This document shows positions 1-9,298 of a stretch of DNA of 64,000 nucleotides, one piece after another (within the stretch, counting starts at the first letter, position 1; each line of letters opens with the position of its first letter). The position numbers and the translations under genes are program-made. Source of the stretch: Planctomycetota bacterium (GTDB lineage: Bacteria > Planctomycetota > Planctomycetia > Pirellulales > Pirellulaceae); NCBI GenBank assembly GCA_018970165.1, contig JAGWWZ010000001.1, forward strand, positions 1 through 64,000, read 5' to 3'. The notes beneath the pieces are model-generated. The model was not told the DNA's origin and did not search any database. It was given only the letters and a program-made list of their open reading frames with translations.

Positions 1-862
1 AAATCCCGCGCTTCCATGACAGGATCATCAAAGGGGTGCGCAGGTACGAGTCGGTCAACGGTTCCACGGCCGCGATCTTTTGCATTTCCTCGGCCGCTTC
101 TTCTCGCACCACGTCGATCACGTCGTCGTGTGTGATGATCCCCATCATGTGGTTGTTGTCGTCCACTACCGGAATGGCCATGATGTTGTAGAAGGCTACC
201 TTTTGAGCGACCACTCCTTGGTCATCGTGCACATTGACCGCGACCACGTCCCCTTTCATCAAATCGGCAAGCCGAGTTTCCGGTCGCCCGATCGAAGAGA
301 TCAGCGTTCGGCCACTGACGACCCCTCGCAGGTGATTGGTGTCGTCGACCACATAGATGTAGTAAATCGTTTCCAGTCTCTCGGCCTGGCGACTCAGTTC
401 GTCGAGCGCCTGCCGAACCGTGAGTGTCTCGGACAAGCAAGCGACCTCGGTGGTCATCAGCGACCCGGCAGTACCCTCTTCAAAGTTCTGCAGACGGCGA
501 ATATCTCTGCGGTCGGGGGCTGGCACCAAGGCCAGAATCTCTTCGACCCGCTTTTCCGGAAGTTCCTTGAGCAAATCGACAGCGTCGTCGGCTGGCAATT
601 GCGTAACGAGCACTGCCACTTGCTTCTCATCGTGGGTCGCCAGTAGCTCGATCTTGCGATCCCAATCGAAGTACTGAAAGATGTCGGCTTGCACCGTTGG
701 CTGCGCATGCTGGAGCACATGCCAAGTTTCATCGTTGTCCAATCCCTCCATGAACTCGGCGGTTCGGGCCGGGTGGAGTGCAACGCAGAACTCTCGGAGT
801 TCGTCCGTGCGATTCTCCGACAGCATCTCGCGCAGTTCAGGAAGGAAAAGAGTATTGATCAT
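1..862 (-). CDS. mgtE: Magnesium transporter MgtE, N-terminal and CBS domains (C-terminus lies beyond window start)
   Basis: Manual minus-strand translation starts MINTLFLPELREMLSENRTDELREF and continues through MgtE_N-like and CBS-like sequence (ADLMKGDVVAVNVHDDQGVVAQKVAFYNIMAIPVVDDNNHMMGIITHDDVIDVV); open at position 1. Confidence 0.88.
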   Translation of the reverse strand, partial: MINTLFLPELREMLSENRTDELREFCVALHPARTAEFMEGLDNDETWHVLQHAQPTVQADIFQYFDWDRKIELLATHDEKQVAVLVTQLPADDAVDLLKELPEKRVEEILALVPAPDRRDIRRLQNFEEGTAGSLMTTEVACLSETLTVRQALDELSRQAERLETIYYIYVVDDTNHLRGVVSGRTLISSIGRPETRLADLMKGDVVAVNVHDDQGVVAQKVAFYNIMAIPVVDDNNHMMGIITHDDVIDVVREEAAEEMQKIAAVEPLTDSYLRTPLMILSWKRGI

Positions 863-910
863 CGACCGCCCGATTTATTAACAAGTAGTTGCACCGAAGT
901 AAGGTCGGCC

Positions 911-976
911 GATCCGCAGCACGTGCGATCCGCAGCACGTGCGATCCGCATCGTACGCTCACTCCGCAGCGTACAC
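911..976. repeat. Short degenerate tandem repeat (unit about 16-18 bp)
   Basis: gatccgcagcacgtgc x2 exact (911-942), then gatccgcatcgtacgctc and actccgcagcgtacac. Confidence 0.85.
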
Positions 977-985
977 TGTGGTCGT

Positions 986-2095
986 TTAGCTTGGGATCGA
1001 CAGATGGAAGTCGCCTGTTAGATCGCGCCACACCGAGTGAATGTGATTGGCTCGAGTACCTTCGGGGTCGGTTTGGAAATTGCACAGTTCGGCGATGAAG
1101 CTGGGTCCATGCAGGCGGATGAAATGTTGTTCGCCCGGCGCGGTCCCCCCGGCCCAACCGAAATAGATCTTTTCGGTTCCATCGCGTTTGACCAGTTGCC
1201 ATCGCTCCTTGGCCACTGCAGCGGGCATCGTCGAGAAATAGGCATCGATGATAGCGGAGAGCTTTTGTTTTTGTCCGTCGTTCATCTCGCTCGAAGGGAG
1301 TCCGACTTGGGTCGCCGGTACCGGTTGCGGTTGGCCGGGCCACTGGATATCCTCCGGACAATCCTCGGAGAAAATCGCGAGGCTTCGTTGAGAGGGTTCC
1401 AGCGATTGAAGCAGCTCGTAGGACGCACCCTCTTCAGGCAGGAGCAAGCGTTTGCCTTTGGCGAAGGGGAGTTTGCCGTCAGCGCTCAATGGATCGGGTG
1501 TTTTAAAATCCCGGCGCAAGGTTGCCGGATTGACGCCGAAGAATTGAGGCGTCGAATCAACCACTCGGTCACCATCGAACGAGAGGTTGATCGACAAGTG
1601 GTGCCCTTCGACACTGACCCCCCACAACTCTTTCGGATCGGGGTTGCCGTAGACTGCGAAATAGAACTTCTGGTAGTCGCGGCGTTTGGCCTGCGCGGGG
1701 CCTTCGAGTTCGAGCAGGATCGCTTCATAGGCCATGATGTCGACGGCGCGGCGAAACCCATCTTCGCTCAACATGCTCGCCATCATGCCGAAGGCTGCCT
1801 CGCGCTGAGCCGGATTCATCTCGCGAAGCGGAAGCCCCTTGCGTGTCTCCATCGGGATAAAGTGCCACTGAGGACGACGAGCATCGACGTAGGGAATACG
1901 GGCTGCGGCCGTTTGATCTTTTCCGAGCAAGGATAGAAAGCCGAGCGCGGTTTCGCGTGCGCTCAATGCCGGATGAACGGAAGCGAGCGCGGTGCGGCTG
2001 AGCCCCGCGATCAAAGAACCGGCCATGCAGGAGGCCGCCGATCGGATCAGAAAATCCCGGCGCGACGAATTCGAAAGAGATGATAGGTGGGACAT
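986..2095 (-). CDS. DUF3500-like protein with Tat-type signal
   Basis: 369 aa; N-terminus SSRRDFLIRSAASCMAGSLIAG is Tat-like; the body resembles DUF3500 proteins. Confidence 0.75.
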   Translation of the reverse strand: MSHLSSLSNSSRRDFLIRSAASCMAGSLIAGLSRTALASVHPALSARETALGFLSLLGKDQTAAARIPYVDARRPQWHFIPMETRKGLPLREMNPAQREAAFGMMASMLSEDGFRRAVDIMAYEAILLELEGPAQAKRRDYQKFYFAVYGNPDPKELWGVSVEGHHLSINLSFDGDRVVDSTPQFFGVNPATLRRDFKTPDPLSADGKLPFAKGKRLLLPEEGASYELLQSLEPSQRSLAIFSEDCPEDIQWPGQPQPVPATQVGLPSSEMNDGQKQKLSAIIDAYFSTMPAAVAKERWQLVKRDGTEKIYFGWAGGTAPGEQHFIRLHGPSFIAELCNFQTDPEGTRANHIHSVWRDLTGDFHLSIPS

Positions 2096-2221
2096 GGTCG
2101 TTCCATGATTGAGGTAGCGGGGGGAGTCACAAAAGGCTTCTATCGACTTCTTCCATTATGACCTAGAACCCGTCTCGAACAAAAGCCCTGCATGTCGAGA
2201 TAGAGATGCGTTGCCATATGA

Positions 2222-2251
2222 ACTATTGCCAAAAGGACTATTGCCAAAAGG
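2222..2251. repeat. 15-bp exact tandem duplication (actattgccaaaagg x2)
   Basis: Read directly from sequence. Confidence 0.9.
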
Positions 2252-2259
2252 GCAAATGG

Positions 2260-2793
2260 TCACCAGATCGCATCCACCGTTGCGATCACCACCATGGCAG
2301 CTCCGATAACCAGCTTTGCCGATGTCCCCAAGAGCCTTCCGATCATGGCCCCGGTCCCGACATGGGCCCCTTCGGCCGCCGTTTTCCCCTTCCAAATCTC
2401 ACCCAGCCAAGCTCCGGCAAAGGCCCCGCCTGCACCTCCGAGCAGGGCTCCAATCACCGGACCTAGGATCGGAATCGGAACGCCGATGACGGCTCCGGTC
2501 AGACTTCCCGCCGCTGTGCCGACCACCGCCAAGGCCATCCCTCGGCGACTTCCCCCGCGCTTTCCTGCAAAAGCGGCTCCGGCGATGAACTCAATCACCT
2601 CGCCAACCACGGCGCACAGAGCGAGGATCGCCAAACCGATCCAGCCGATGCCGCTTCCCGCATCCTCGGGAAAGAACCAAGCGTAGATGCCACACAGGAT
2701 CAAAATGATCCAGTTCCCAGGCAACGTCAACAAATTCGCCAACCAAGCGACCGCATTCGACAACGTTAGGATCGAAATCCATAGATAAATCAC
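2260..2793 (-). CDS. DUF456-like membrane protein
   Basis: 177 aa, several TM segments, Gly-rich core GAVIGVPIPILGPVIGALLGGAGGAFAGAW typical of DUF456; overlaps the upstream nnrE start by 4 bp. Confidence 0.8.
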   Translation of the reverse strand: MIYLWISILTLSNAVAWLANLLTLPGNWIILILCGIYAWFFPEDAGSGIGWIGLAILALCAVVGEVIEFIAGAAFAGKRGGSRRGMALAVVGTAAGSLTGAVIGVPIPILGPVIGALLGGAGGAFAGAWLGEIWKGKTAAEGAHVGTGAMIGRLLGTSAKLVIGAAMVVIATVDAIW

Positions 2794-3575
2794 TCTGGGA
2801 CCTCGCAGGTTTCGTCGATCGCTTCGGTTCTTTCGATCACTTCAGGTGGGACGCCGATCGGCAGAACGATAACTCGACCGACATACGGGAGAGCATTCGG
2901 CGAATCGAAGCCGTTCTTGGCAGCTACAAAAGTGAGTGTTGCCTCTGCCCGAAATGTGGGAGCGTATGCGACTCCCGTCCTGCCATCCAATCCCGAGGGT
3001 ATGTCGATGGCAAACCGCCGAGCAGCGGACTCATTTGCTACTCGAATCGCCATCGCCATCGCACCCCGAGGAGGACCACTTGAACCAGTTCCCAGCAATG
3101 CGTCGATGATGAGATCCGCCTGCGCAATATCCGAGACAATGGTTGTAGCGCCAGCATCGGTGGGGATTGCAGCATCGAGGGGGATCCATCGACATGGAAT
3201 CCGCGTGTTGGAAACAATCGCATAGTTTGAACGGGTATCGGGAGTCATTCGAGATGCATCGCCGATCATCCACACCTCCACGGCTACATGTGCAGCATGC
3301 AAGTGCCTGGCTATCACCAAGCCATCGCCACCATTGTTGCCGGTGCCACACAGGATCACCGCGCGAACTTGCCCGGGAGCATGAGCAAGGATCCAATCGG
3401 CCGCACCTCTGCCAGCGTTCTCCATCAACATCAGCCCCGGCATTGCGAACTCTTCCATCGCAATCCGATCGACGGCGCGAATACGCGCTAGGCTCCACGA
3501 CTTGGACATCAGTTTGCGTTCCCCTCGAATCGATCGCTTCTCAATTTGCCAGTTGTTAATTTGCCAAGGCCTCAA
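2790..3575 (-). CDS. nnrE: NAD(P)H-hydrate epimerase (YjeF N-terminal domain)
   Basis: MLMENAGRGAADWIL, GTGNNGGDGLVIARHL and DALLGTGSSGPPRG motifs of the YjeF_N family. Confidence 0.88.
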   Translation of the reverse strand: MRPWQINNWQIEKRSIRGERKLMSKSWSLARIRAVDRIAMEEFAMPGLMLMENAGRGAADWILAHAPGQVRAVILCGTGNNGGDGLVIARHLHAAHVAVEVWMIGDASRMTPDTRSNYAIVSNTRIPCRWIPLDAAIPTDAGATTIVSDIAQADLIIDALLGTGSSGPPRGAMAMAIRVANESAARRFAIDIPSGLDGRTGVAYAPTFRAEATLTFVAAKNGFDSPNALPYVGRVIVLPIGVPPEVIERTEAIDETCEVPE

Positions 3576-3655
3576 TTTGACGGCCCCTTATGGGCATCGT
3601 AAGATCGCATTTCAAGTTTGTCTGCAATTCCCTATCGATGCTCGGAGAAGCTCGC

Positions 3656-4381
3656 ATGAGTTCGAAAATCGTTGATGAAAAAATCCTTGGGGTATGGCAC
3701 GGCCATTCGACATGGGGATTTCACATCGGCCCCTGCCGCATCTTGATCGACCCATTCCTCGATGACAACCCCGCAGCGCTCAGCAAAGCGGCCGATCTGT
3801 CACCCACGCATATCCTCATCTCTCATGGGCACGCAGACCACATCGCAGATGCAGCAGCGATCGCGAATAGAACCGGAGCACAAGTCTTGGCCAACTACGA
3901 AATCGCCCAATGGCTCGGGCATAAACACCATGTCAAACATACCGTAGGAATGAATCACGGTGGTGCTTTGAAAACGGAGTTTGGTCGCGTTATGTTGGTG
4001 CCAGCAATTCACTCTTCCAGTCTGCCGGATGGCTCGTACGGCGGGACCGCAGGAGGTTGGGTGATCGAAATTTTCCGTCCAAACGAAAAATGCTACAGGA
4101 TCTATTTCGCGGGTGACACTGCACCCTTTAGCGATATGAAATGGATCGCTCGCCACGGTATCGATACCTTCATCGTGCCAATCGGTGATCTCTTTACGAT
4201 GGGCCCCGAAGAGAGCATCGAAGCCATACAGTGGGTTGCGCCCCGCACGGTAATGCCCACCCACTACAACACTTGGCCACCCATCAAACAAGACCCACTC
4301 GCGTGGTCCAAAGCGGTGAAAGAAAAAACAGGGGCAACCCCCTTCATCCCAGCCGTCGACTCTCTGTTCGAACTCACTTAA
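3656..4381 (+). CDS. UPF0173-type metal-dependent hydrolase (metallo-beta-lactamase fold)
   Basis: WHGHSTWGF, LISHGHADHIAD and PTHYNTWPPI motifs; ORF 3590-4381, internal ATG at 3656 preferred. Confidence 0.82.
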   Translation: MSSKIVDEKILGVWHGHSTWGFHIGPCRILIDPFLDDNPAALSKAADLSPTHILISHGHADHIADAAAIANRTGAQVLANYEIAQWLGHKHHVKHTVGMNHGGALKTEFGRVMLVPAIHSSSLPDGSYGGTAGGWVIEIFRPNEKCYRIYFAGDTAPFSDMKWIARHGIDTFIVPIGDLFTMGPEESIEAIQWVAPRTVMPTHYNTWPPIKQDPLAWSKAVKEKTGATPFIPAVDSLFELT

Positions 4382-4564
4382 AGTATTGCTAGCAAACGAT
4401 AGACTTGCCTGAATATTTTTTGAAAGTTCAGGAACGCGTGAAATATTGATGTTGTGTCGCGGTCGGCCCTTTAGGTATAACGAACAGGTTGTCAAGGATT
4501 GGCGACAAGGACAGCAAGGAAGCGAGACAGGCGGCTTGATATGCAGTCAACACAGGAGGTTGCC

Positions 4565-5050
4565 ATGCTAGTGCTCGCAAGACAGGAAGGGGATGGGATC
4601 ACGTTTCCCGATTTGAATCTCGAGGTTGAGATTTTGAGAATCCAGGGAAGCCGGGTCCAGATTGGTGTTCATGCGCCGCGTGAAATCACGGTTCTGCGCA
4701 GTGAATTGGTCTCCGATGAATTGGTTGGTAATGGGTCTTCTCGCGAAGATGCCAAGAAGGCTTTGGATCTTCAGAACCGATTGCGCGAAGTTGCCAAGCT
4801 ATTGACGACCGCTCGTTTGCAGTGGGAGCAGGGAGATCTGGAAGCGGTTGAAAAAACTCTGCGATCGATGGTTGCTCGTCAGGGTTCACCGGACCGAGCG
4901 ACATCGCAGGTTTCGGAACCTGCGGCTTCCTACAACTGCTCGAAGCCAGCAGTTACTCACGATTGCAGGAGTGTGTGCGAGCAGTTGAAGATCGTCCATC
5001 CCGAGTGCCCATTGCGAGATATTGCTCGGGCAGAAGGACTCGCCTGCTAG
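4565..5050 (+). CDS. csrA: CsrA-family regulator with long C-terminal extension
   Basis: MLVLARQEGDGITFPDLNLEVEILRIQGSRVQIGVHAPREITVLRSEL matches CsrA; caggaggt Shine-Dalgarno upstream; about 161 aa versus about 60-70 for typical CsrA. Confidence 0.78.
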   Translation: MLVLARQEGDGITFPDLNLEVEILRIQGSRVQIGVHAPREITVLRSELVSDELVGNGSSREDAKKALDLQNRLREVAKLLTTARLQWEQGDLEAVEKTLRSMVARQGSPDRATSQVSEPAASYNCSKPAVTHDCRSVCEQLKIVHPECPLRDIARAEGLAC

Positions 5051-5505
5051 GTTTGCAGAGGTTGATCGGAAACGATTTGGTAGGCCGAAGCGATTTCGCT
5101 AGGAATTCGCTTCGGCATGCGCGTTGAGAAATCGATATAGGCCCAATTGGTGTGGGCAACCGCCAAGAGCGTTTCTTTTAACGGGCCGTTCGGATCATCT
5201 TTAGGTGGGTCGTTCCGCACCATGTGGTATCGCCGCAGCGATGTCACCTTCTTCATATCAGCAACCCAAGTACGAATGGTCACCCGATCGCGAGCGTATG
5301 CTGGCTGCAGGTACTCAATTTGGTGAAGCCTCGCCACCCAGCCCGCGCCATGTTGTTGATAGCGTTCTGCCGACCAACCGAGGGCGGATGAGTGAGCTAA
5401 TGCAGCATCTTGCATCCACTGCAGGTAAACCACATTGTTGACATGACCAACCAAATCGATATCGCTATCGGAAACGATCAGTTCATGTTTGTAGATTTCG
5501 ATCAT
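5047..5505 (-). CDS. Acyl-CoA thioesterase, 4HBT hotdog fold
   Basis: MIEIYKHELIVSDSDIDLVGHVNNVVYLQWMQDAALAHSSALGW is typical of 4-hydroxybenzoyl-CoA thioesterase-like proteins. Confidence 0.8.
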   Translation of the reverse strand: MIEIYKHELIVSDSDIDLVGHVNNVVYLQWMQDAALAHSSALGWSAERYQQHGAGWVARLHQIEYLQPAYARDRVTIRTWVADMKKVTSLRRYHMVRNDPPKDDPNGPLKETLLAVAHTNWAYIDFSTRMPKRIPSEIASAYQIVSDQPLQT

Positions 5506-5564
5506 TGTGGTTGTTTCTGAAAGTATGGGGATGAAGCCGAGCGGGGGGCAAGCCGCTTTGTGAA

Positions 5565-6158
5565 TCAATCGGGCGACCAGGGTGGAATTGGACTGCCATC
5601 GGGTCCTTTGGGTTTGGCCGGCTTGGATCCTCGGAGGCTGGCTACGTAGGCGGAAACCATGATCAAGTCGTTCTTGTTGCCGATGCGAGTTCCCCACGCG
5701 GGCATCGCACCTCCCGCGACCCCCTCGTTGATCACTTTGTAGATATCGGTGACCCCCTTGATGTGCTTGTAGTTTTCATCGCACAAGTTGGGGCCGACCA
5801 ATCCCCCTCCGTCCGCTCCGTGGCATGAGACGCAATTGACCTTGAAGATCGATTGGCCGACAACGATCCACTCCGGATCTTGGGAGTAGGTGTAGATCGT
5901 TTTAGAATCAGGGGTCAAGTCTCCGATCTTCTTGTATTTCTTTCGGGTGTTGGCATCCATGGCTGCTAGATATTGATCCTCCAAGGATCGGCCTTCTGCT
6001 CCGACGTGGAAGTACAAGATGTAAATAGGTGAAATGACCACGGTGATGATGAACAACCATGTCCACCAACCGGGGAGCGGGTTGTCGTATTCGCGGATTC
6101 CATCGTAGGAGTGTCCTAAGGTGACATCGTTTTGGGGTGCCGTGGGGGTGGATGCCAT
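5565..6158 (-). CDS. ccoP: cbb3-type cytochrome oxidase subunit III-like (CcoP), single CxxCH
   Basis: YDGIREYDNPLPGWWTWLF (CcoP N-terminal signature), one TM, one heme c motif CVSCH; start MASTPTAP at 6158. Confidence 0.83.
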   Translation of the reverse strand: MASTPTAPQNDVTLGHSYDGIREYDNPLPGWWTWLFIITVVISPIYILYFHVGAEGRSLEDQYLAAMDANTRKKYKKIGDLTPDSKTIYTYSQDPEWIVVGQSIFKVNCVSCHGADGGGLVGPNLCDENYKHIKGVTDIYKVINEGVAGGAMPAWGTRIGNKNDLIMVSAYVASLRGSKPAKPKGPDGSPIPPWSPD

Positions 6159-6373
6159 CAGTTCGGTCTCCCGTTCGAGGAGGGATTTGTGTTTTGCTGG
6201 GGTCTGGGATCGACGACTTCGTCGCTCAATGGGATCGAGCCGTAGCGATGGGTGGATTCCCGTCGCAGGGAGGCGGTCCAAGCGACAATGGCGACAAAGC
6301 AACTTGCGAAAATCACCAGTGCGAGTTCATCGAATACCGAGTAATCGAGCCATGACACAACATCTTTGAGCAT
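6158..6373 (-). CDS. Small one-TM protein, CcoQ-like position in cbb3 operon
   Basis: MLKDVVSWLDYSVFDELALVIFASCFVAIVAW...; sits between ccoNO and ccoP with overlapping start/stop. Confidence 0.6.
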   Translation of the reverse strand: MLKDVVSWLDYSVFDELALVIFASCFVAIVAWTASLRRESTHRYGSIPLSDEVVDPRPQQNTNPSSNGRPN

Positions 6374-6395
6374 CTCGATCCCTTTCCATTCCTTC

Positions 6396-8840
6396 CTACT
6401 GAGCGCCTGAATCGCGATCTGCCCACTCGGGTGCAGATCCCGGTCTGGCAGCGGCGGTTGCTGTAGTGGTTTCTGCATTCGCGGGCGCTGCAGCGGGCTC
6501 TTCCGTTTTGTAGAGGTCGGTACCCAATCGCTGCAGGTATGCGATCAAAGCAATAGCCGTCGAGTCCTTGATCAATTGGCCGTTGTAATCAACGCTTTCA
6601 CCTTGCGAGATAATCTCGGCGGCGATCTTGTCTGCTTGAAGTCGAGCTACCTCGGGAGATTTTTCGATATCGAATGGGTAGACCGCTCCAAGATAGCTCG
6701 CGGCTCGGACTCGATCGGTGATGGCGTTGAAATTGAGTCGTTCATCCAGGAGGTGTCTGTAACGGGGCATGATAGAACCCTCCGACCGACTCGTTGGGTT
6801 TTCTAAGTGTTGCCAATGCCATAAGCTGCTTTGCCGTCCCCCCTCGCGAGCCAGATCGGGGCCGATACGGCGAGATCCCCATTGGAACGGGTGGTCGTAA
6901 ATCGATTCGCCCGCTTTGCTGAAGTCACCATAGCGAAGCTTTTCCGCGACCATGGGGCGAATCATCTGGGAGTGACAGTTGTAGCAACCCTCCGAAACGT
7001 AAACATCGCGGCCCGCCAATTCCAAAGGTGTATAAGGTTTGACCGTTGAGATTGTGGGAACGTTGCTTCGGATCAGGAACATCGGGACGATTTCAAGAGC
7101 ACTTGCGATCAAGACCGCAATGGTGGTAACGATCGTAAACCAAATGGGAAAACGTTCCCATCTGCGATGCCAATTCATTTGGGAAACTTCGTCCACTTTA
7201 GCTGCGAGTTCGAGGACCGGCTTCCCTTTGAGGGTGCTTTGGGGAATCGGCGCATCGACGTGTTCGCGAGTCAACCTAGGAGCGGAGTAGACCGGTACTT
7301 CGTAGGTGGCAGGTCGGTTCAGCCAAGTCATGACGGCGTTGATCGCCAACATCGAAATACCTACCACATAGAGCGATCCCGCGATGACTCGCGTCCACCA
7401 GAATGGGACTACGGTTTGGATCGTTTGCAAGAAGCTTGGGTATTTCAAACTGCCGGACTCGTCCAAAGCTCGCCACATCAGCCCCTCGGTAATACCTGCA
7501 ATGTAGATAGGGATGATGTACAGCAGGATGCCAATGGTTCCGATCCAAAAGTGCCATTCGGCCATCTTGGTGCTCCACAGCTTGGTCTGGTACAGGCGAG
7601 GCAACAGCCAATAGATCATCCCAAATGTCATGAAGCCGTTCCATCCGAGTGCTCCGGAGTGAACGTGCGCGATCGTCCAGTCGGTGTAGTGGGATAACGC
7701 ATTGACGCTCTTGATCGACAACATAGGGCCTTCAAAAGTTGCCAGGCCGTAGAATGTCAGACCCACCACGAAGAACTTGAGGATCGGATCGGTCGTGACT
7801 TTGTGCCAAGCCCCTCGCAATGTCAGCAGGCCATTGATCATGCCACCCCAAGAAGGCATCCACAGCATGATGCCAAAGAGCATACCGAAAGTGCTGGCCC
7901 ATTCCGGCAGCGCGGTGTAATGCAAGTGGTGGGGACCAGCCCAGATGTAGATGAATACCAGCGACCAGAATTGAATGATGCTGAGCTTGTAACTAAAGAC
8001 GGGTCGCTCTGCTGCTTTGGGAAGGAAGTAATACATCAAACCCAGAAACGGAATTGTCAAGAAGAAGGCGACTGCGTTGTGACCGTACCACCACTGCATG
8101 AAAGCATCTTGAACACCCGCGTAGATCGGGTAGCTCTTCCACAATCCGCTTCCTGTCCATGCTCCAACTGGGATGACCAAATTGTTGAAGACATGCAGTA
8201 CCGTCACGGTCACAATCGTGGCGATGTAGAACCACAGAGCCACATACATGTGCCGTTCTCGGCGATTGACGAGAGTCATCATAAAATTGAGACCGAAAAA
8301 CAGGACCCAGACGACAGCAATCGCGAGATCAATCGGCCACTCGAGTTCGGCGTATTCTTTGCTTTGCGTTATTCCGAGAGGGAGCGTGATGGCGGCCGCG
8401 ACAATGATCGCTTGCCATCCCCAGAAGTGGAGGCGGCTCAGAACATCGCTCCACATGCGGCATTTGCAAAGACGCTGGGTGCTGTAGTACACGGCCGCGA
8501 AGATCGCATTTCCGGCGAAAGCAAAAATCGCTGCGTTGGTATGCAATGGGCGAAGTCGCGCGAACGACAGGATTGGGGAAACGTCGCTTCGAAGCCCCTC
8601 CGAGATCCAAGGGGCTGCTAGCAGGACCCCCACGAGAACTCCCGCGATGGTGCCTATCAAGCCCCAGAAAATCGTGGCAGTCACAAACATCCGGACTACC
8701 GCATCGTCGTAACTGTACTGTTCCATCGCCTCCGAGCCGGAGGCATCACTGCGTGAAAACGCCAAAGAATTTGCAGACATTAGGAGAACAATTAGCAGGA
8801 GTTGAGTCGCGTGGGGTTCGCTCGAACGCCGAGCACGCAT
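6396..8840 (-). CDS. ccoNO: cbb3-type cytochrome c oxidase, fused subunits I and II (CcoNO)
   Basis: 814 aa; N-terminal heme-copper oxidase subunit I (LRPLHTNAAIFAFAGNAIFA, WWYGHNAVAFFLT, HVHSGALGWNG) followed in the same ORF by CcoO (DVYVSEGCYNCHSQMIRP). Confidence 0.92.
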   Translation of the reverse strand: MRARRSSEPHATQLLLIVLLMSANSLAFSRSDASGSEAMEQYSYDDAVVRMFVTATIFWGLIGTIAGVLVGVLLAAPWISEGLRSDVSPILSFARLRPLHTNAAIFAFAGNAIFAAVYYSTQRLCKCRMWSDVLSRLHFWGWQAIIVAAAITLPLGITQSKEYAELEWPIDLAIAVVWVLFFGLNFMMTLVNRRERHMYVALWFYIATIVTVTVLHVFNNLVIPVGAWTGSGLWKSYPIYAGVQDAFMQWWYGHNAVAFFLTIPFLGLMYYFLPKAAERPVFSYKLSIIQFWSLVFIYIWAGPHHLHYTALPEWASTFGMLFGIMLWMPSWGGMINGLLTLRGAWHKVTTDPILKFFVVGLTFYGLATFEGPMLSIKSVNALSHYTDWTIAHVHSGALGWNGFMTFGMIYWLLPRLYQTKLWSTKMAEWHFWIGTIGILLYIIPIYIAGITEGLMWRALDESGSLKYPSFLQTIQTVVPFWWTRVIAGSLYVVGISMLAINAVMTWLNRPATYEVPVYSAPRLTREHVDAPIPQSTLKGKPVLELAAKVDEVSQMNWHRRWERFPIWFTIVTTIAVLIASALEIVPMFLIRSNVPTISTVKPYTPLELAGRDVYVSEGCYNCHSQMIRPMVAEKLRYGDFSKAGESIYDHPFQWGSRRIGPDLAREGGRQSSLWHWQHLENPTSRSEGSIMPRYRHLLDERLNFNAITDRVRAASYLGAVYPFDIEKSPEVARLQADKIAAEIISQGESVDYNGQLIKDSTAIALIAYLQRLGTDLYKTEEPAAAPANAETTTATAAARPGSAPEWADRDSGAQ

Positions 8841-9298
8841 TGTAACCCTGGAATCGTCCTACCGTCATCTCGGAACGAGTCGGGAGGCTTGAAAAGACCG
8901 CGACAGATTGAAGCAACATCCTTCTTTTTCGCTGTTGAAATAGTGATAACTCAAGCAATTAGCCAACGATTTGCCCCATCGGGACCGCTTCCTCCCCTTC
9001 CCATTCGTACTCCATCAATAGCCTGAAAAGTCATCGCAATCGCTAGACCTACCTTTATCGGCTGTTAATAATGCATCAATTCCAGGGTTTAAGCTGGGGA
9101 CTCCAGATATAGGGTCTTCGGGTTGAACCGAGCATCGGAGTTGTAGGGATTGCTCCTCCGAAGCTTCTCTCCTTTCCCGTGACACCCCGGTAATACATCG
9201 ATCGACCGCGTTCTAAGCTTAGTCAGAATAAAGACGTTGGTCGGTCGAGGCCATGTTTGACGTGTACGTTTCTTATAAACCTTGAGTGGAATCATCGA

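Noticed and set aside
7803-8621. 272-aa + ORF opposite ccoNO
   Set aside because: Antisense shadow ORF; the minus strand clearly encodes CcoN.
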